A DNA stretch of 64,000 nucleotides from Pomphorhynchus laevis. Its lineage: Eukaryota > Acanthocephala > Palaeacanthocephala > Echinorhynchida > Pomphorhynchidae. The position numbers and the translations under genes are program-made. Every line of letters begins with the position of its first letter. Within the stretch, counting starts at the first letter, position 1. Shown one piece after another: positions 37,548 to 49,379 of the stretch. The stretch spans positions 1 through 64,000 of the forward strand of contig WNNJ02002686.1 in NCBI GenBank assembly GCA_012934845.2, given 5' to 3'. The notes below the pieces were generated by a model. The model had not been told where the DNA came from. It saw only the letters and a list, made by a program, of their open reading frames with translations, and did no database searches.

Positions 37548-40500
37548 ATGCTTAGTATCAAATGTGTTCTGTTAATCATTTTGATGACCCCGTTGATGAT
37601 ATATCAACAAAAGTATCCATCTTGTGTTATAGTAGACGAATTATCTGATGGAAACGTTCGTAAAACATCAATCTGCAACGGATATCGATATTTTTCGGAT
37701 GTTATGCGTAATTCTAAATTGAACTCATGTGTTTACACTGTAAAGATATATAAAAGTAGATTAATCATGGATTATCAATTACAAACGAATCACTTAATAG
37801 ATAAACTGGGTGTACTTGAAATCTGGCACACACAACTAGAAATACAAAATAAAACTAGACGTGCAATTCATGGAGCTCGTATGCTGCATAAATTAGTTTT
37901 AAACAATGTCTACTCTGAATCAATAGAGTCGCTGTTAAAAGGAAAATTTCCTGCACTTCGAGTGCTCATCATCAAGGATACGTATGTAAGTAATTTAGTC
38001 TACCATGATTGACAAAATTTTTATTCGAATAAAGCAATTAACGTTCAATTAATGTTTAATAAATCCGGTTATATTTTAAATATAGTGGATATGTTTCGTT
38101 TAAGATTAAATTCATCTTTACAGTATCATCTATAATAAAATAAATTGATACTATAATAAAATAAATTAAAGTCAATATTTAATAGTAAATTGAGCTTTAT
38201 TAGAACATTTTTGAAAATATCAATTTTGTTAAAATAAAATCTACTCTATTATTAGACATCACGTCATTGTTTTTTAATAAAATAAACCTCCTGTATAACA
38301 AGCGAAAGGTGATCACTTTCATACGTTGAAGTAGAGGCTTTATCAAAATTAACATTTTTAGTTATACATTTTCAGCGTTTTTAGTTATATTTATGTTGTG
38401 AGATGCGTTTTTCCTAACCCTGTCCAGTTTGACCGATATAAGAGACGGAACAGTTATCAAGTGGTATCTTATAAACAACAGAAGAATTATTTTAAATAAT
38501 ACAAAATAAAAGTAAAATAGTTAAATAATAAAAAATTAATTAATTATAAATAATTGTTATAAGATTTTTTATAATTTATATCAAGTTAAAATTTAAAATT
38601 GAAATTTAAAATAAAAGTCATTTTTATGAATTAAAAATTATATCAATCTTAGTTTTTCGAATTTTTGAGCAAGATCAACAAAAATAAAATTTATTTTTAA
38701 ATAGCAAGCACAATATATTCAGTGTTGAACACACTGTTCTGTGTACAATTATATATAGAATAGAGGCTTTATAAAATAAGCCTCCTGTATAACAAGCGAA
38801 AGGTGATCACTTTCATAAGTTGAAACGGATGCTTTATCATAATTAACATTATGTTCTAAATTTAGTAGATAATGTGTTAACGCACCTTACCGCTTTTTAT
38901 GTTATATTTATGTTGTGAGATGCGTTTTTCCAATCCATGTTTAACTTGGTGTCCAGTCAAACAGGGATTGACTTATTTTATAAAAAACGTATGACGTGAT
39001 GTCTAATAATAAAGCAGATTTTATTCTAAAAATATCCTATTAAATTTATTGTTTTATATATTTTATTGTTAATTAAAATTAATAATTGATTAATGTTTGA
39101 TTTGTTCCAGTTTTATTTTGTGGCTTATTTTTTGTTTTAGTTGTATGCGAGTTTAATTTTTTGTTTTAATTTGTTAAATATAAATAAATGTTCTCTAAAT
39201 AATTATTTTCACTAAACAAGACAATGTTTTTTACACTAATTATACATATGATAACTATTAATATGAATATTCAGATTAACATCCTAAACATTACTTTCGC
39301 CTGAATTCAAAGCATTACAAGCCAGAAGTTATATAAGTTATTTGTTTACAAAGTTATACTTTCGCCTGAATTCAAAGCATTACAAGCCAGAAGTTATATA
39401 AGTTATTTGTTTGCAAAGTCATTAGATTTCAAGAGTTATTTACAAAGTAAATAATTTAAGGAAGTTAAAAACTTTACTGAAGTTAAAAGTTTACATAGGT
39501 TAAATTTAAAGTATAAATTAAAAATAAAATTTTCAAATTGAAATTTTAAATTGACATTTAAACTAAAATTTAAATTTTACAAAGTTTACAGAAGTTATTA
39601 GTTTACGGAAGTTATATGTTTACAGAAGTTATTAGTTTTCAAAACTAGTAGTTTACATAAATCGATAGTTTATAGAAGCTATTAGTTTACGGAAGTTATA
39701 AGTTTGCAAAATTTATTAGTTTGCTGAATTTAATAGTTTACAAAATTTATTCTTCTTTTTCTTCAGCGTTTCTTCCGCTTCGTTACGGAGTCTGCTTGAA
39801 ATCCTACCATTGTAGTCGTTTTTCGCGAAATTTAATATGTAACAGAAGTTATTAGTTTACGGAATTTATAAGATTACAGAAATTATTAGTTTACAGAAGT
39901 TATCATTTTACTGAAATTTATGGTTTAGAGAAGTTATTAGTTAACATAAGTTATAAGTTTACTGAAGTTATTAGTTTACAGAAGTTATCAGTTTACAGAA
40001 GTTAATAGCTAACATAAGTTATTAGTTTACAGAAGTTAATAGCTAACATAAGTTATCAGTTTACAGAAGTTAATAGCTAACATAAGTTATCAGTTTACAG
40101 AAGTTAATAGCTAACATAAGTTATCAGTTTACAGAAGTTTATAGTTTACATAAGTCAATAGCTAACATAAGTTATCAGTTTACAGGCGTTATTAGTTTAC
40201 ATAAGTTATTAGTTTACATTAGGTTTTGTTTACATAAGTTATTAGTTTACAGGCGTTATTAGTTTACAGAAGTTAATAGCTAACATAAGTTAATAGCTAA
40301 CATAAGTTATAGTTTACAGGAGTTATTAGTTTACAGAAGTTAATAGCTAACATAAGTTATTAGCTAACATAAGTTATTAGCTAACATAAGTTATAGTTTA
40401 CAGGAGCTATTAGTTTACAGAAGTTAATAGCTAACATAAGTTATAGTTTACATAAGTTATTAGTTTACAGGAGTTATTAGTTTACAGAAGTTAATAGCTA

Positions 40501-43476
40501 ACATAAGTTATAGTTTACATAAGTTATTAGTTTACAAACGTTATTAGTTTGCAGGATTATAAATAAATTATATAGAAGTTAAATAATGTTTACGAATATA
40601 TCTTGTAAATCATTAATTATAGCAACATATCGTTAAAAGCAATTTATTAATAATTGTTTTTATTTTTAATATTTACTAAATTTAAAATTTAATTTTTCTT
40701 ATAATGCTTTATTCTTACTATTTTAAATTTTTAATATTTTTATTAGCATTTCTTTAATCTTAATCATAAAAGTGATTTTCTCAATGAATGAACAAAAATA
40801 AATTGCATAAATATTTTATAATTCTTAACAAACGGTGCACATATATTTTATAAATGTTTGTAATATATTTGAATAATAAATACGTTTTTATAAGAAATTA
40901 GACAAAACGAAAAGTGTAAACGCGCACATAATGTATGACTATTAGCAATTAAAATTTGAAATTCTTAAAAATCTTCATTGTAAAAATTAAATTTGTTATG
41001 CCATTTTGATTGATGTAAATGTCATTTTGATTTAAATTTATTTTGAATTAAAAATTTAATTTGAATTTAAATGTCATTTAAATGCTATTCATATTCATTA
41101 AAGCTTCTTATTACAAGAAGAAAATATTCTTCAGTAGAATAATATTATAAATATATTATAAATATATAATATATATTTATAATATATTTTAATATATTTC
41201 GATAGCTAATGTAATAATCGGGTTTTACTTTAGTAGCCAGGTTTATAGGAAAATAAAAAAACCGACGATGATGGCAGTAGCCATCGAAAATATAGTGTTT
41301 CTTGAAAATAGTCTTCATGGTTTATTTAAAATTATTAACTGTCAAACACGAAGAAGCTTTGATAAATGTAAAGGGTAAAAATACTCAAAATCAATAATGC
41401 AACAAATAAAAACACTCATTTAATACTTCGAATATTAATTGATACTTCAAAATTTATAAAATTGCAAAAATTAAAAATTATTAAATTATCAAATAATTTA
41501 AAATTAAATAATAATTTTAAATAATTAATAAATAATTTGGTTGAGATTTCATTGTTAGGTATTTTATAAAATTTATAAAAATAATAAAATAATTTTATTA
41601 AGCAATATTAATAATAATGAATATATTTTTTTAAAATTATAATCATTTTAATATAATAAAAAATTCATTTATTTTTTAAATAAAATGAATATAAATATTG
41701 TTAAAATCATCTGAATTGCGATTAAATGAAAAATGAATAAGATGCATCATAAAATATCCTCAATATTCAAAAATAATATTTTTAAATATTATTTAATAAT
41801 ATTTATATTATTAAATAATATTTTTTTATGTTATAAAAAAATATTTTTATCTTAAATTTTTAATATCAAAAATAACGTCATATTATTTTAATAAATAAAT
41901 TTATCTATAAATTATTATAATTTATTATAATTATTTTATAATTTATTTATAAAAATAATATTTTATTTTACAACTAATTTTTATTTTTAAATAATGTCAT
42001 ATTACACTCAATTCACTTCAAATATTTGTTAATATTTTAACGTGTAACTGTTTTCTTCCAATATATTTTCCTTCTTTTCCACACGCATTAACTAATCGAA
42101 ATTTTTAATTAATAAACATTTATTAGAAATTGGTAATGGATAATGACCATTTTCACTATAAATTAGATAATGACCTGACAATTTTGACGATGATTTGTAT
42201 GATGATCATTTTGGCATTTTGTTATAGTGCTATTTATGATAACAACAACATATTTCAATAGTAAAATGTTCTATATTTATGATTGCAAGTTAGTTTAATA
42301 TTTTGTCAATCATTGGGCATAAATCACTTTAATGGATTAATATCACTCTCGTGGCTTTGTCTGCACCACACCGGCATAAACTATATCTTTAATGATACAT
42401 TGTTAAAATTATTTCCAAATTTAGCACAGTTTGATTTTAAAGAAGAACGGATTTGCAATGACTGTGCTCAAGACTGGCTCACATATAAAGCTAAATTGCA
42501 TTCCTACAATCTAAGCAAGTTACGTATAATGGGAAAATGTGTTGATAGGATTTCACAAGTAGAGATCAAATGGGAAGACATTAGTCCATGTGGATACTGC
42601 ATCATTGATCAGCATATTGCTACTGAAATTATCACTAAAAATCAGATCCATAAAATGAGTAAACTATCATGCTACCATGAGTATACGATAATCAAAAAGG
42701 TACCGTTCACATTTTGCCCCAGCTATTTTACAAATTGGACTTTTAAATTTGGAATTATACTGGAAGAATACCACTTTTATGAATATCAAAGTATTCACTG
42801 TTTTAATATTAATTGCACATTATGTCTGGAAGAACGATTGTCACAAAGTCCGTTAAAATTATTCTCAAGAGAAAGCGCTAGACTGCCCGATAGCAATGAG
42901 CAAATGGTGGTGTGTAGTACATACGGCATTACGTTTAGACGGATTTCTGATTATATGAAATATATGGAAAAATTGAAACTCTCAATAAATTTGGACGATA
43001 TTAGCTATATTGGCAACTGTTCAGCACTAAAATGTAATCAAATATCATGTTTGATGCCATTGCAAAAGTGCTTGGCAATTATGGGTCAATCTTACCGACC
43101 AGTTTGTATCAATAATGATTATAAAGACAATTCATGTTTAAAATATAAGCCGGTATGTGGTACCAATGGTCGTACATATATAAACAAATGCGAATTAAAC
43201 TTAAATGTTGGAATTAAAGCTATACTTGCTTATAAAGGTCCATGTCGAAGAACTGCGTCTTGTTTTGACGGTTGCCTTTGCGAATCTAACCAATTATGTT
43301 TATTGGACAAATTTAATAAACCTGTTTGCGTCAGTACGGAAAAATATATTGACTGTGCACCCATGAGAGTTACTGGAGATAACGGTCAGATCTACAGAAG
43401 TTATTGTCAACTTCATAACGATATACTGAGGACAAGGCAGTTTATACACATTAAGTTCGTTGCATTTCCCGAATAA
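37548..43476 (+). CDS. Secreted LRR / follistatin-Kazal protein (2 exons)
   Basis: Exon 1 is 37548-37981 and exon 2 is 42294-43476, joined by a phase-2 GTATGT...TTAG intron of 4.3 kb, giving 538 residues. Residues 1-20 form a hydrophobic signal peptide (MLSIKCVLLIILMTPLMIY). Leucine-rich repeats occupy about 110-185 (LRVLIIKDT, LSWLCLHHTGINYIF, FPNLAQFDF). A Cys-rich half of follistatin type precedes a Kazal domain with six Cys at about 426-462 (PVCGTNGRTYINKCEL), followed by a further Cys-rich tail. No transmembrane segment is seen, so it is presumably extracellular; whether it inhibits a protease or binds a ligand is unknown. An acceptor-like TTATACACAG stands 8 bp before the ATG. An AATAAA at 43560 may be the poly(A) signal. 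I recognise no named orthologue. Confidence 0.85.
38270..38960 (-). mobile_element. Two Penelope-like GIY-YIG fragments
   Basis: In the intron of the LRR-Kazal gene, minus-strand translations at about 38390-38480 (NCSVSYIGQTGQG, EKRISQHKYN) and about 38860-38940 (LEKRISQHKYNIKSG) match the GIY-YIG endonuclease end of PLEs. Both are followed by related sequence running into AAAGTGATCACCTTTCGCTT. A family A tail segment lies at about 38500-38640. Both are short, truncated copies. Confidence 0.7.
39290..40560. repeat. Satellite of about 17-bp / 34-bp units
   Basis: Dozens of copies of units such as ATAAGTTATTAGTTTAC and the doubled form AGAAGTTAATAGCTAAC plus ATAAGTTATCAGTTTAC fill the intron of the LRR-Kazal gene. 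Order is best between 39950 and 40540. Near 39290-39420 a longer duplicated block (CCTGAATTCAAAGCATTACA) precedes the array. No coding potential. Confidence 0.93.
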
Positions 43477-43551
43477 TTTATGTTTTTCTATTCGGATAAT
43501 TTCTATCTGAATGATTAGTGATCGTGAATTTTTCAAAAAAAAAAACAAAAA

Positions 43552-43917
43552 TTACAAATAATAAATTGTGTCTAAGTCTTGTCTATCGCTCGTCCCCTCA
43601 ACCGTGCCCAGAACGCAACTAGCGTTACCGCGTTGGATGGCAACGCTCAGCCTCTGCAGCAAGAAATCCGTGGACCGCCGCTCTCCGGTCACTGCTGCCA
43701 TCCGCCGACCTATTTCGTGCATAAGGCCTTTCGCCTCTGGGCCCAACGCACCAAGCGTTTCCACGGCGACCGGCACAAAATTGTAGATCGGTGTTAGGAA
43801 GGAGTATTTGCTGCGTTTCTTGTCCTCTGCTCCACTGGCTACCGCTCTATGTGCGGTCACAGCTGTATTTAGATGACTCGGTGACAAGGTGTCTGAGCAA
43901 GTGAAGTCCCGAGCCAA
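43552..43917 (-). mobile_element. LINE reverse transcriptase C-terminal fragment
   Basis: The minus-strand frame reads VPVAVETLGALGPEAKG, IGRRMAAVTGERRST and LLQRLSVAIQRGNA, the conserved C-terminal end of an invertebrate non-LTR retrotransposon ORF2. It is markedly GC-richer than its surroundings, suggesting recent arrival. It starts within 80 bp of the end of the LRR-Kazal gene. The catalytic domain is absent. Confidence 0.8.
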
Positions 43918-43939
43918 ACACCTGCCACTTCACCTGTGA

Positions 43940-45360
43940 TTGTGTAGGGATTTTCGACAAATCAAAAATTTGAGTTTACCATCACTCAAGATAAAAATGG
44001 TGATTATTTTGATTATCATTTTCAAATGATATGGCAAATCTAATATTCAACAAATCTTATACTGATAATATATTAAGTGTATGTATATTAAGGTCAATTG
44101 TACCTACCGCCGTATAGGCAGTTTCTTTAAATCTACGATAAATATAAATTTAAAATGATAAATTCAAATTAAATATAAATTTAAAATGATAAATTTAAAT
44201 TAAATATAAATATAAATTTAAAATGATAAATTTAAATTAAAAAAATATTCAAACTTTTTTGAGCAATTAACAAAGTGCTGATTATTAATTTTGAATATGT
44301 GATACTTCTTAGCTGTCAGTTACATCCGCTGAGAGAAAAAGGGGTGTGCCCTTAGCCATATTTAACTTTGAAATGAATTACAATCGCACAAATACTCGAA
44401 ATAAGCAATCACATAGGATAAGCAATCACTTAGGATTTAAGCACATAACTGTATAACATCCTTACATTTCACATATTAATGAACTGTTATGGAAATTTTT
44501 TCGAAAAGTGTTGATTGGTAAGGGGTAAAAAAATTCACAAAGTTTCGTGCAATTTTTTAACGAATATTTGGATTCTACAGCATGTTGAAACATTAAAGCT
44601 CAGTGACTGCGCCTTAATGATCCACTAAGTACAAACGTCGGCGCTAGGAATTTGAACTTTATAATCTAATTACAAGTTCCGCGTAATTTGCAACTTTAAT
44701 AAATTCATAGTAGCGAAATGGACTCTCCACTGAGCGAGCTGAATAGCACAGATCATAGTGACTGAATGTGCAAATGTCAAGTAGTAAATGATCAGTCCAA
44801 TATCCATATAATCCATGACATTCAATATCTGCTTTACGTTCTGGTCTCTTGTAGTTGTTATATTTTCAAACGCACGTCAGGTTGAAAAGGCTATAGTATT
44901 GGTTCAACAGCTACCGCAAAACAGACGATGCTAAGCTCTTTTGAAAACAGATCTCGAATAATAGTCTTATTATTGTTAGTTCGCCAGATTGGCAACTTTT
45001 TGCGTGGAGGTATTGGCACCAGACGGGCCAACGGAACACTGAGTTTTTGACCTGCTTTTAAAATATCATCGGCGGTGATGTCTTAAAATGATACTGATTA
45101 TGATCGACAAATTTCGATAACATTTGTTTAAGAATTGCTGTCGAACTCAATAGGCTTACATTTAGATGAAAATTGAAGTCTTTGCTTTACCGACTCAACT
45201 CCGATTATGCTGTCCAATTATAAAGAAGTGTGTTTAAATTCAGTATAATCTAATAGACTAATGGCCGCACTCATAGAACCATGACCGATCATCCTATAAA
45301 ACGTAGCAATTCAATTTTTATTTTTGTCTAAACGTTGCGCTCTTTTCTATATTGTAGAGA
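43940..45360. other. Spacer with element E remnant, no gene recognised
   Basis: Mostly AT-rich spacer. At 44440-44680 are blocks matching foldback element E (TATAACATCCTTACATTTCA, and ACAAACGTCGGCGCTAGGA against ACTGACGTCGGCGCAGGA). Between about 44940 and 45080 the minus strand has a short coding-looking stretch (ILKAGQKLSVPLARLVPI) that I could not connect to anything. Confidence 0.4.
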
Positions 45361-45370
45361 TTTAGCTTCG

Positions 45371-45820
45371 TCAAAGAGTTCGCGTAGATCCTTTGATCCC
45401 ACAGTCATCTTCGTATTTTGATATGCTTTCGACAAAAGCAACTTTACAACTTTGACATCTATGAAGTACTAATTGGCACTTTAATTGTGATTGGGTATAC
45501 GACGTATTCTCGATATATTGACGAAATAAGGTCCATACAGACAAAATCCGCCGTTTGTACATAGGAACAAAACTCAAAGTTGGTAGCCATAAAATCAAAT
45601 CCAAGTAAATTATATTAAGGCTGAATTCGGCGGAACAATTGCATCGAGATAATGTACAGCCAAGAGTCGAGCTCAATTTGCACATTTGATTGTTTAATGG
45701 CCGCAACATGATCAAAGCTTTAAGATTCGTCGTTCGATTCGCTACTGTTTGCATGTAATTCAGACAGGCTCTTGTCTTCTGACAATGCTGTGTGTGGCAT
45801 TCTATACAAGCCCGACCCAT
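45371..45820 (-). CDS. Unidentified open frame, uncertain gene
   Basis: An ATG-initiated frame of 149 codons, rich in Cys (about 9%) and starting MGRACIECHTQHCQKTRAC. No domain was recognised. There is no signal peptide, and an alternative frame over the same stretch also looks partly peptide-like, so this may be a decayed element read by chance. It lies 300 bp downstream of the RPUSD1-like gene on the same strand. Confidence 0.25.
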   Translation of the reverse strand: MGRACIECHTQHCQKTRACLNYMQTVANRTTNLKALIMLRPLNNQMCKLSSTLGCTLSRCNCSAEFSLNIIYLDLILWLPTLSFVPMYKRRILSVWTLFRQYIENTSYTQSQLKCQLVLHRCQSCKVAFVESISKYEDDCGIKGSTRTL

Positions 45821-46136
45821 GCATTATTTTTATTTTAATAATGCATTATATAAATATATATTTTTATCTATAACAAAAATGAAATTCATTGACTCATTAA
45901 AGGGTTCAGTATATTTTCTTACTTTTCTAACAGCCCGAATTTATATGGCTTAGTAACATTATATAAATTGGCCGTCCTATATTAGGCCTATTAGCCAACA
46001 CATCAATGTATAATTTGGTACGACATATCAATTAATTGCCTTTTCAGATATGTATCAGATAAATTAAAAGGATATAAAGTAAGTAGCACGTATATATTAA
46101 AAAAATAACAACCAAAATACAATTGTGTAATGGCGA

Positions 46137-48270
46137 CTAAAGCATTTCTTCAAATATTCCGATTGCCTCCTCGATTGATCTAACAGATTGCGAGCATGAG
46201 TAATTTAAATGATAGCTAAATGGATCCTCTGATTTGACTATTAGGGTTCCATGACATTTTGTTTCACACAGGTTTCTGCCATGTTCTGTAATTTCTAGTG
46301 ATGCAATGTCAGGAAGTTTCATCTCTAATCGATAGGAGTGAAGCATGGTACGGTCTATATGGTGAACATATGGAGACGGTGAGTAAAGAAGATCACCAAG
46401 AATTGCATGTCCCGCCACCGCACAATGAACTCGTATTTGATGTCGACGACCAGTAATGAGTTTTACTAATATTTTTGTACATGGATGTCGCTTATTGTAT
46501 ATTCCGTATTCCAATGGTATAATCTGTGTTAGAGATTCTTTGGGATTACTTAAAAATGTAGTACACATTCCACGCTCATTGGAAGAAGTAATCATCAATG
46601 GTGAAAATCTATCCTTAATCGAAATCTATTTACACCTTGAAATCTATCTTTTCATTGTTAATAAAATGTAGTTAATTGAATAAACATGAACTAATAGACA
46701 ATTTTATATTTATTTAAAAGAATCAATACGATTATTTTTATGTGAAAACAGGATAACTAGTTTTCATAATATTTATAAGTTACTCCTGCTATTTCAAGAA
46801 TTTGATATTTTATATAATATAGACTTTTTTCAGAAATATAGATATTAATTCCTGAAGTTGACTGCAGTAACTGCTGAAATATTATAAAACCTTTATTTAT
46901 TAGTATAAAAATGTGGAAAGACATTATATTAGTTCTTTCAAAACAAAAATAAAGTTATAGAGCAAGAAGAAAATAAATTTAGTGGATACTTTTATTTTAC
47001 TTATGTAATAATTAATCTTATATGGTTATTAAAAGCAATTATAATTTAGATAGAATTTAATAATATTAAACATTGTAGTATTGGTGATTCAGCGTTGAAT
47101 TTTTGAAATTTTTATGTTTTGCTTAAAAGGTATGAGTTACCTTTATATACATTGTATTTGATCACATGTTATCGAATAAATGTCACGTCGTGATTTATGT
47201 GATTTATCCTTTAAACTGTGATTTATGGATCACAGAAAGGTTTTTTTTATATTTTGCTAACCTCTGCTAGCATCTTTAGAAAATTACCAAGTAATTACTA
47301 AGTAATTTTTTGAAGATGTTAACAAAAATTACATCATTTGGATCATTACCAAATATTTAAAATATGTGATTTATCTTTACATGATCTATCCTTTAAACAA
47401 AATTGCAAATATTAATTAGGATATAATTTGTGTTCTTTATTTTCTTAGAAATAAGAAAATCATTATCAATATTGATTTGTATTTATAAACAACCTGGTCA
47501 TTATTTCTGATGAATAGACACATTTATTCAAGTTAGTTCATATAAAAAACTAACTTGAATTTAAAATAATAAAGTTAACGATTAAAGCATCGCTCCTGCT
47601 TTGTAATTTGTCCTCTAATAATTTTGGTGATATCCTAACTTTTAAATATTTAACTAATTTGGTTTAACAAATTATATTAAGACAATCATAAGGCTTTTTT
47701 ACTGTCTATTTTACTGTCTATTTTACGTTTTTTACTGTCATTAACGCTTTTTTACTGTTTATTTTTACAAAAATACATTGTATGATTAAGGTGTAATAAA
47801 TTTTAGGATTAAGAGATATCACGATATAGTGGCTTTGAAATCTGTTGGCCATCGATCGATTTGATGAGGCCGTCCACAATGGCTAAATAATATTTCTTAA
47901 TTTGATCTCTGTTGCTGATTTTATCTCGGGCGAACTGTCTTGCCGCTTGTTCTGATTCTGCTAGGCACACTATACCACTTGTACATCGATCCAAACGGTG
48001 AACAATCCAGTGTCGTTTGTTAGTGTTCAGTTCTTTTATCATCTTTGAATGTGTTCTTAAATTTTCATCAACAGACTGCATTATAACGTTTTCAGGTTTA
48101 TTGGTAAACAGGAACCCGCTGCATTTACACAAAATCGAAGAAGATTTGTTTAGTACAGTTATCAGCTCTCTGTACCAAGCAGCACTACGATGTGTCCATA
48201 GTGGATATGTTAACGCGTTTGTTATCTTCGAGTTTAAGTAGTACGTGCTCATATAGAACTTTAAACTCAT
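46137..48270 (-). CDS. RPUSD1: RPUSD1-like RNA pseudouridine synthase (two exons)
   Basis: RluA-type pseudouridine synthase converting uridine to pseudouridine in RNA. The 5' part (47809-48270, ATG at 48270) contains the catalytic-loop motif HRLDRCTSGIVCLAE with the active-site Asp, and KKYYLAIVDG. The 3' part (46137 to about 46595, stop TAA at 46137) contains PKESLTQIIPLEYGIY, KLITGRRHQIRVHCAVAGH and ILGDLLYS, closest in order and spacing to RPUSD1. The two parts meet exactly where the family is continuous, but no canonical GT donor in the right phase precedes the stop at the end of the first part. An ATATCTCTTAA sequence there resembles a minor-class (U12) AT-AC donor. The exact junction is unresolved; otherwise the gene looks intact. 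Confidence 0.82.
47226..47345. repeat. Foldback element C, diverged relative of A and B
   Basis: GGATCACAGAAAGG, then ATATTTTGCTAACCTCTGCT, AGCATCTTTAGAAAATTACC and a complementary AATTTTTTGAAGATGTTAAC follow the order of elements A and B. It sits in the intron of the RPUSD1-like gene. The arms are imperfect, so it is old. Confidence 0.7.
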
Positions 48271-48638
48271 ATAAACTATATATTATAAAAATTTGGAAAT
48301 CGAAATTTACGAATTGCACAATTTTAACTCACAAACAATAAACAGATTAACTTTTCGAATTTATTTATTTGTACCATTAATAGATGGCATCAACACATTA
48401 GCCAAAATCAACAAGTTAATAAAACAAGTAATAAGAATTAATTAACTTGATATTATTAATTTATTAATAAGTTAATAAAAAGTCAAATAGAAAATATACT
48501 AGTAAATGTTTATACACTTAAAAATCGGGGTCAAATATGAAAATAGTAAATTAAATTAAAAATATATTACTTTAAAATTAAAATTATTTCATTTATAATT
48601 ATTTGAAATTGAGTGTATCTATATACGGGGACAATGTG

Positions 48639-49235
48639 GGAATGTGGGCAGCAACGACAGTTGCTGCCCACATTCCGCGTTGACGCAGTATAAAATCAGA
48701 TAGCTGGTTATGGCGTAATGTGATGGATCGAGATCTGTGTAGGTGATGCTTTTCGGGGTCAGCAGTAGGGATTATTGCTTTAAAGTATATTGTTTTTAAA
48801 TATAGTTTAGTTTCGCTTTTTGCACGTTATTGTATAAATTCAAGAATGACTAACTGGTTGTAAGTGCATTTATATTGGCCATTATAGATAAATGGATATT
48901 TCGGTAAAGTGGATACAACGTTTGCTATGATTACGCTTTGTCACCCTATTTTCTGCTGTTATCACAGTATAAAGACAGTATACGCGTCAGTTTAGGTAGC
49001 ACGTATGTTCTTACGCATATTCTTATAGCCATGCATAATATGAATTTATACAAAAATGTGTAAAAAGCAAAACTAAACCACATTCAAAAACCATATACCC
49101 TAACGCAATAATCCCTACTACTGACACATCAAAGCGCGTCATCTAACGATCTCAGACGCGCCACGTGGCGACATAATCACATTCTGTTATCACGGTGCGG
49201 CAAAGTGGAATGTGCAAAACAATGACAGTAGATAC
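48639..49235. repeat. 600-bp foldback element with about 200-bp inverted arms
   Basis: The left arm (about 48639-48845) and right arm (about 49042-49235) are inverted copies: GCAGTAGGGATTATTGC at 48762 against GCAATAATCCCTACTACTG at 49117, and TTTGCACGTTATTGTATAAA against TTTATACAAAAATGTGTAAA. The left end has a perfect 17-bp hairpin, GGAATGTGGGCAGCAAC / GTTGCTGCCCACATTCC, with a GACA loop. No transposase frame. It lies between the RPUSD1-like gene and a PLE. Confidence 0.85.
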
Positions 49236-49379
49236 TCTGATGGTGTTTGCAATTCTACAATTGATGTCGCATCGCACATTTCTTGTGTGATCGTAAAGTA
49301 CTGTTAAAGCATACACTCTTGATTCAGTCATATCAATACAAAATACAGAAACATTCTTTATGAATTATAGTTTTAAGTA

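Noticed and set aside
37705-43300. LRR-Kazal gene as two separate genes
   Set aside because: A phase-2 GTATGT donor and TTAG acceptor join them and restore a normal LRR spacing, so one gene is the simpler reading.
45371-45820. Fragment of an LTR retrotransposon polyprotein
   Set aside because: An alternative frame looked vaguely similar, but no protease, RT, RNase H or integrase motif is visible; left as unidentified.
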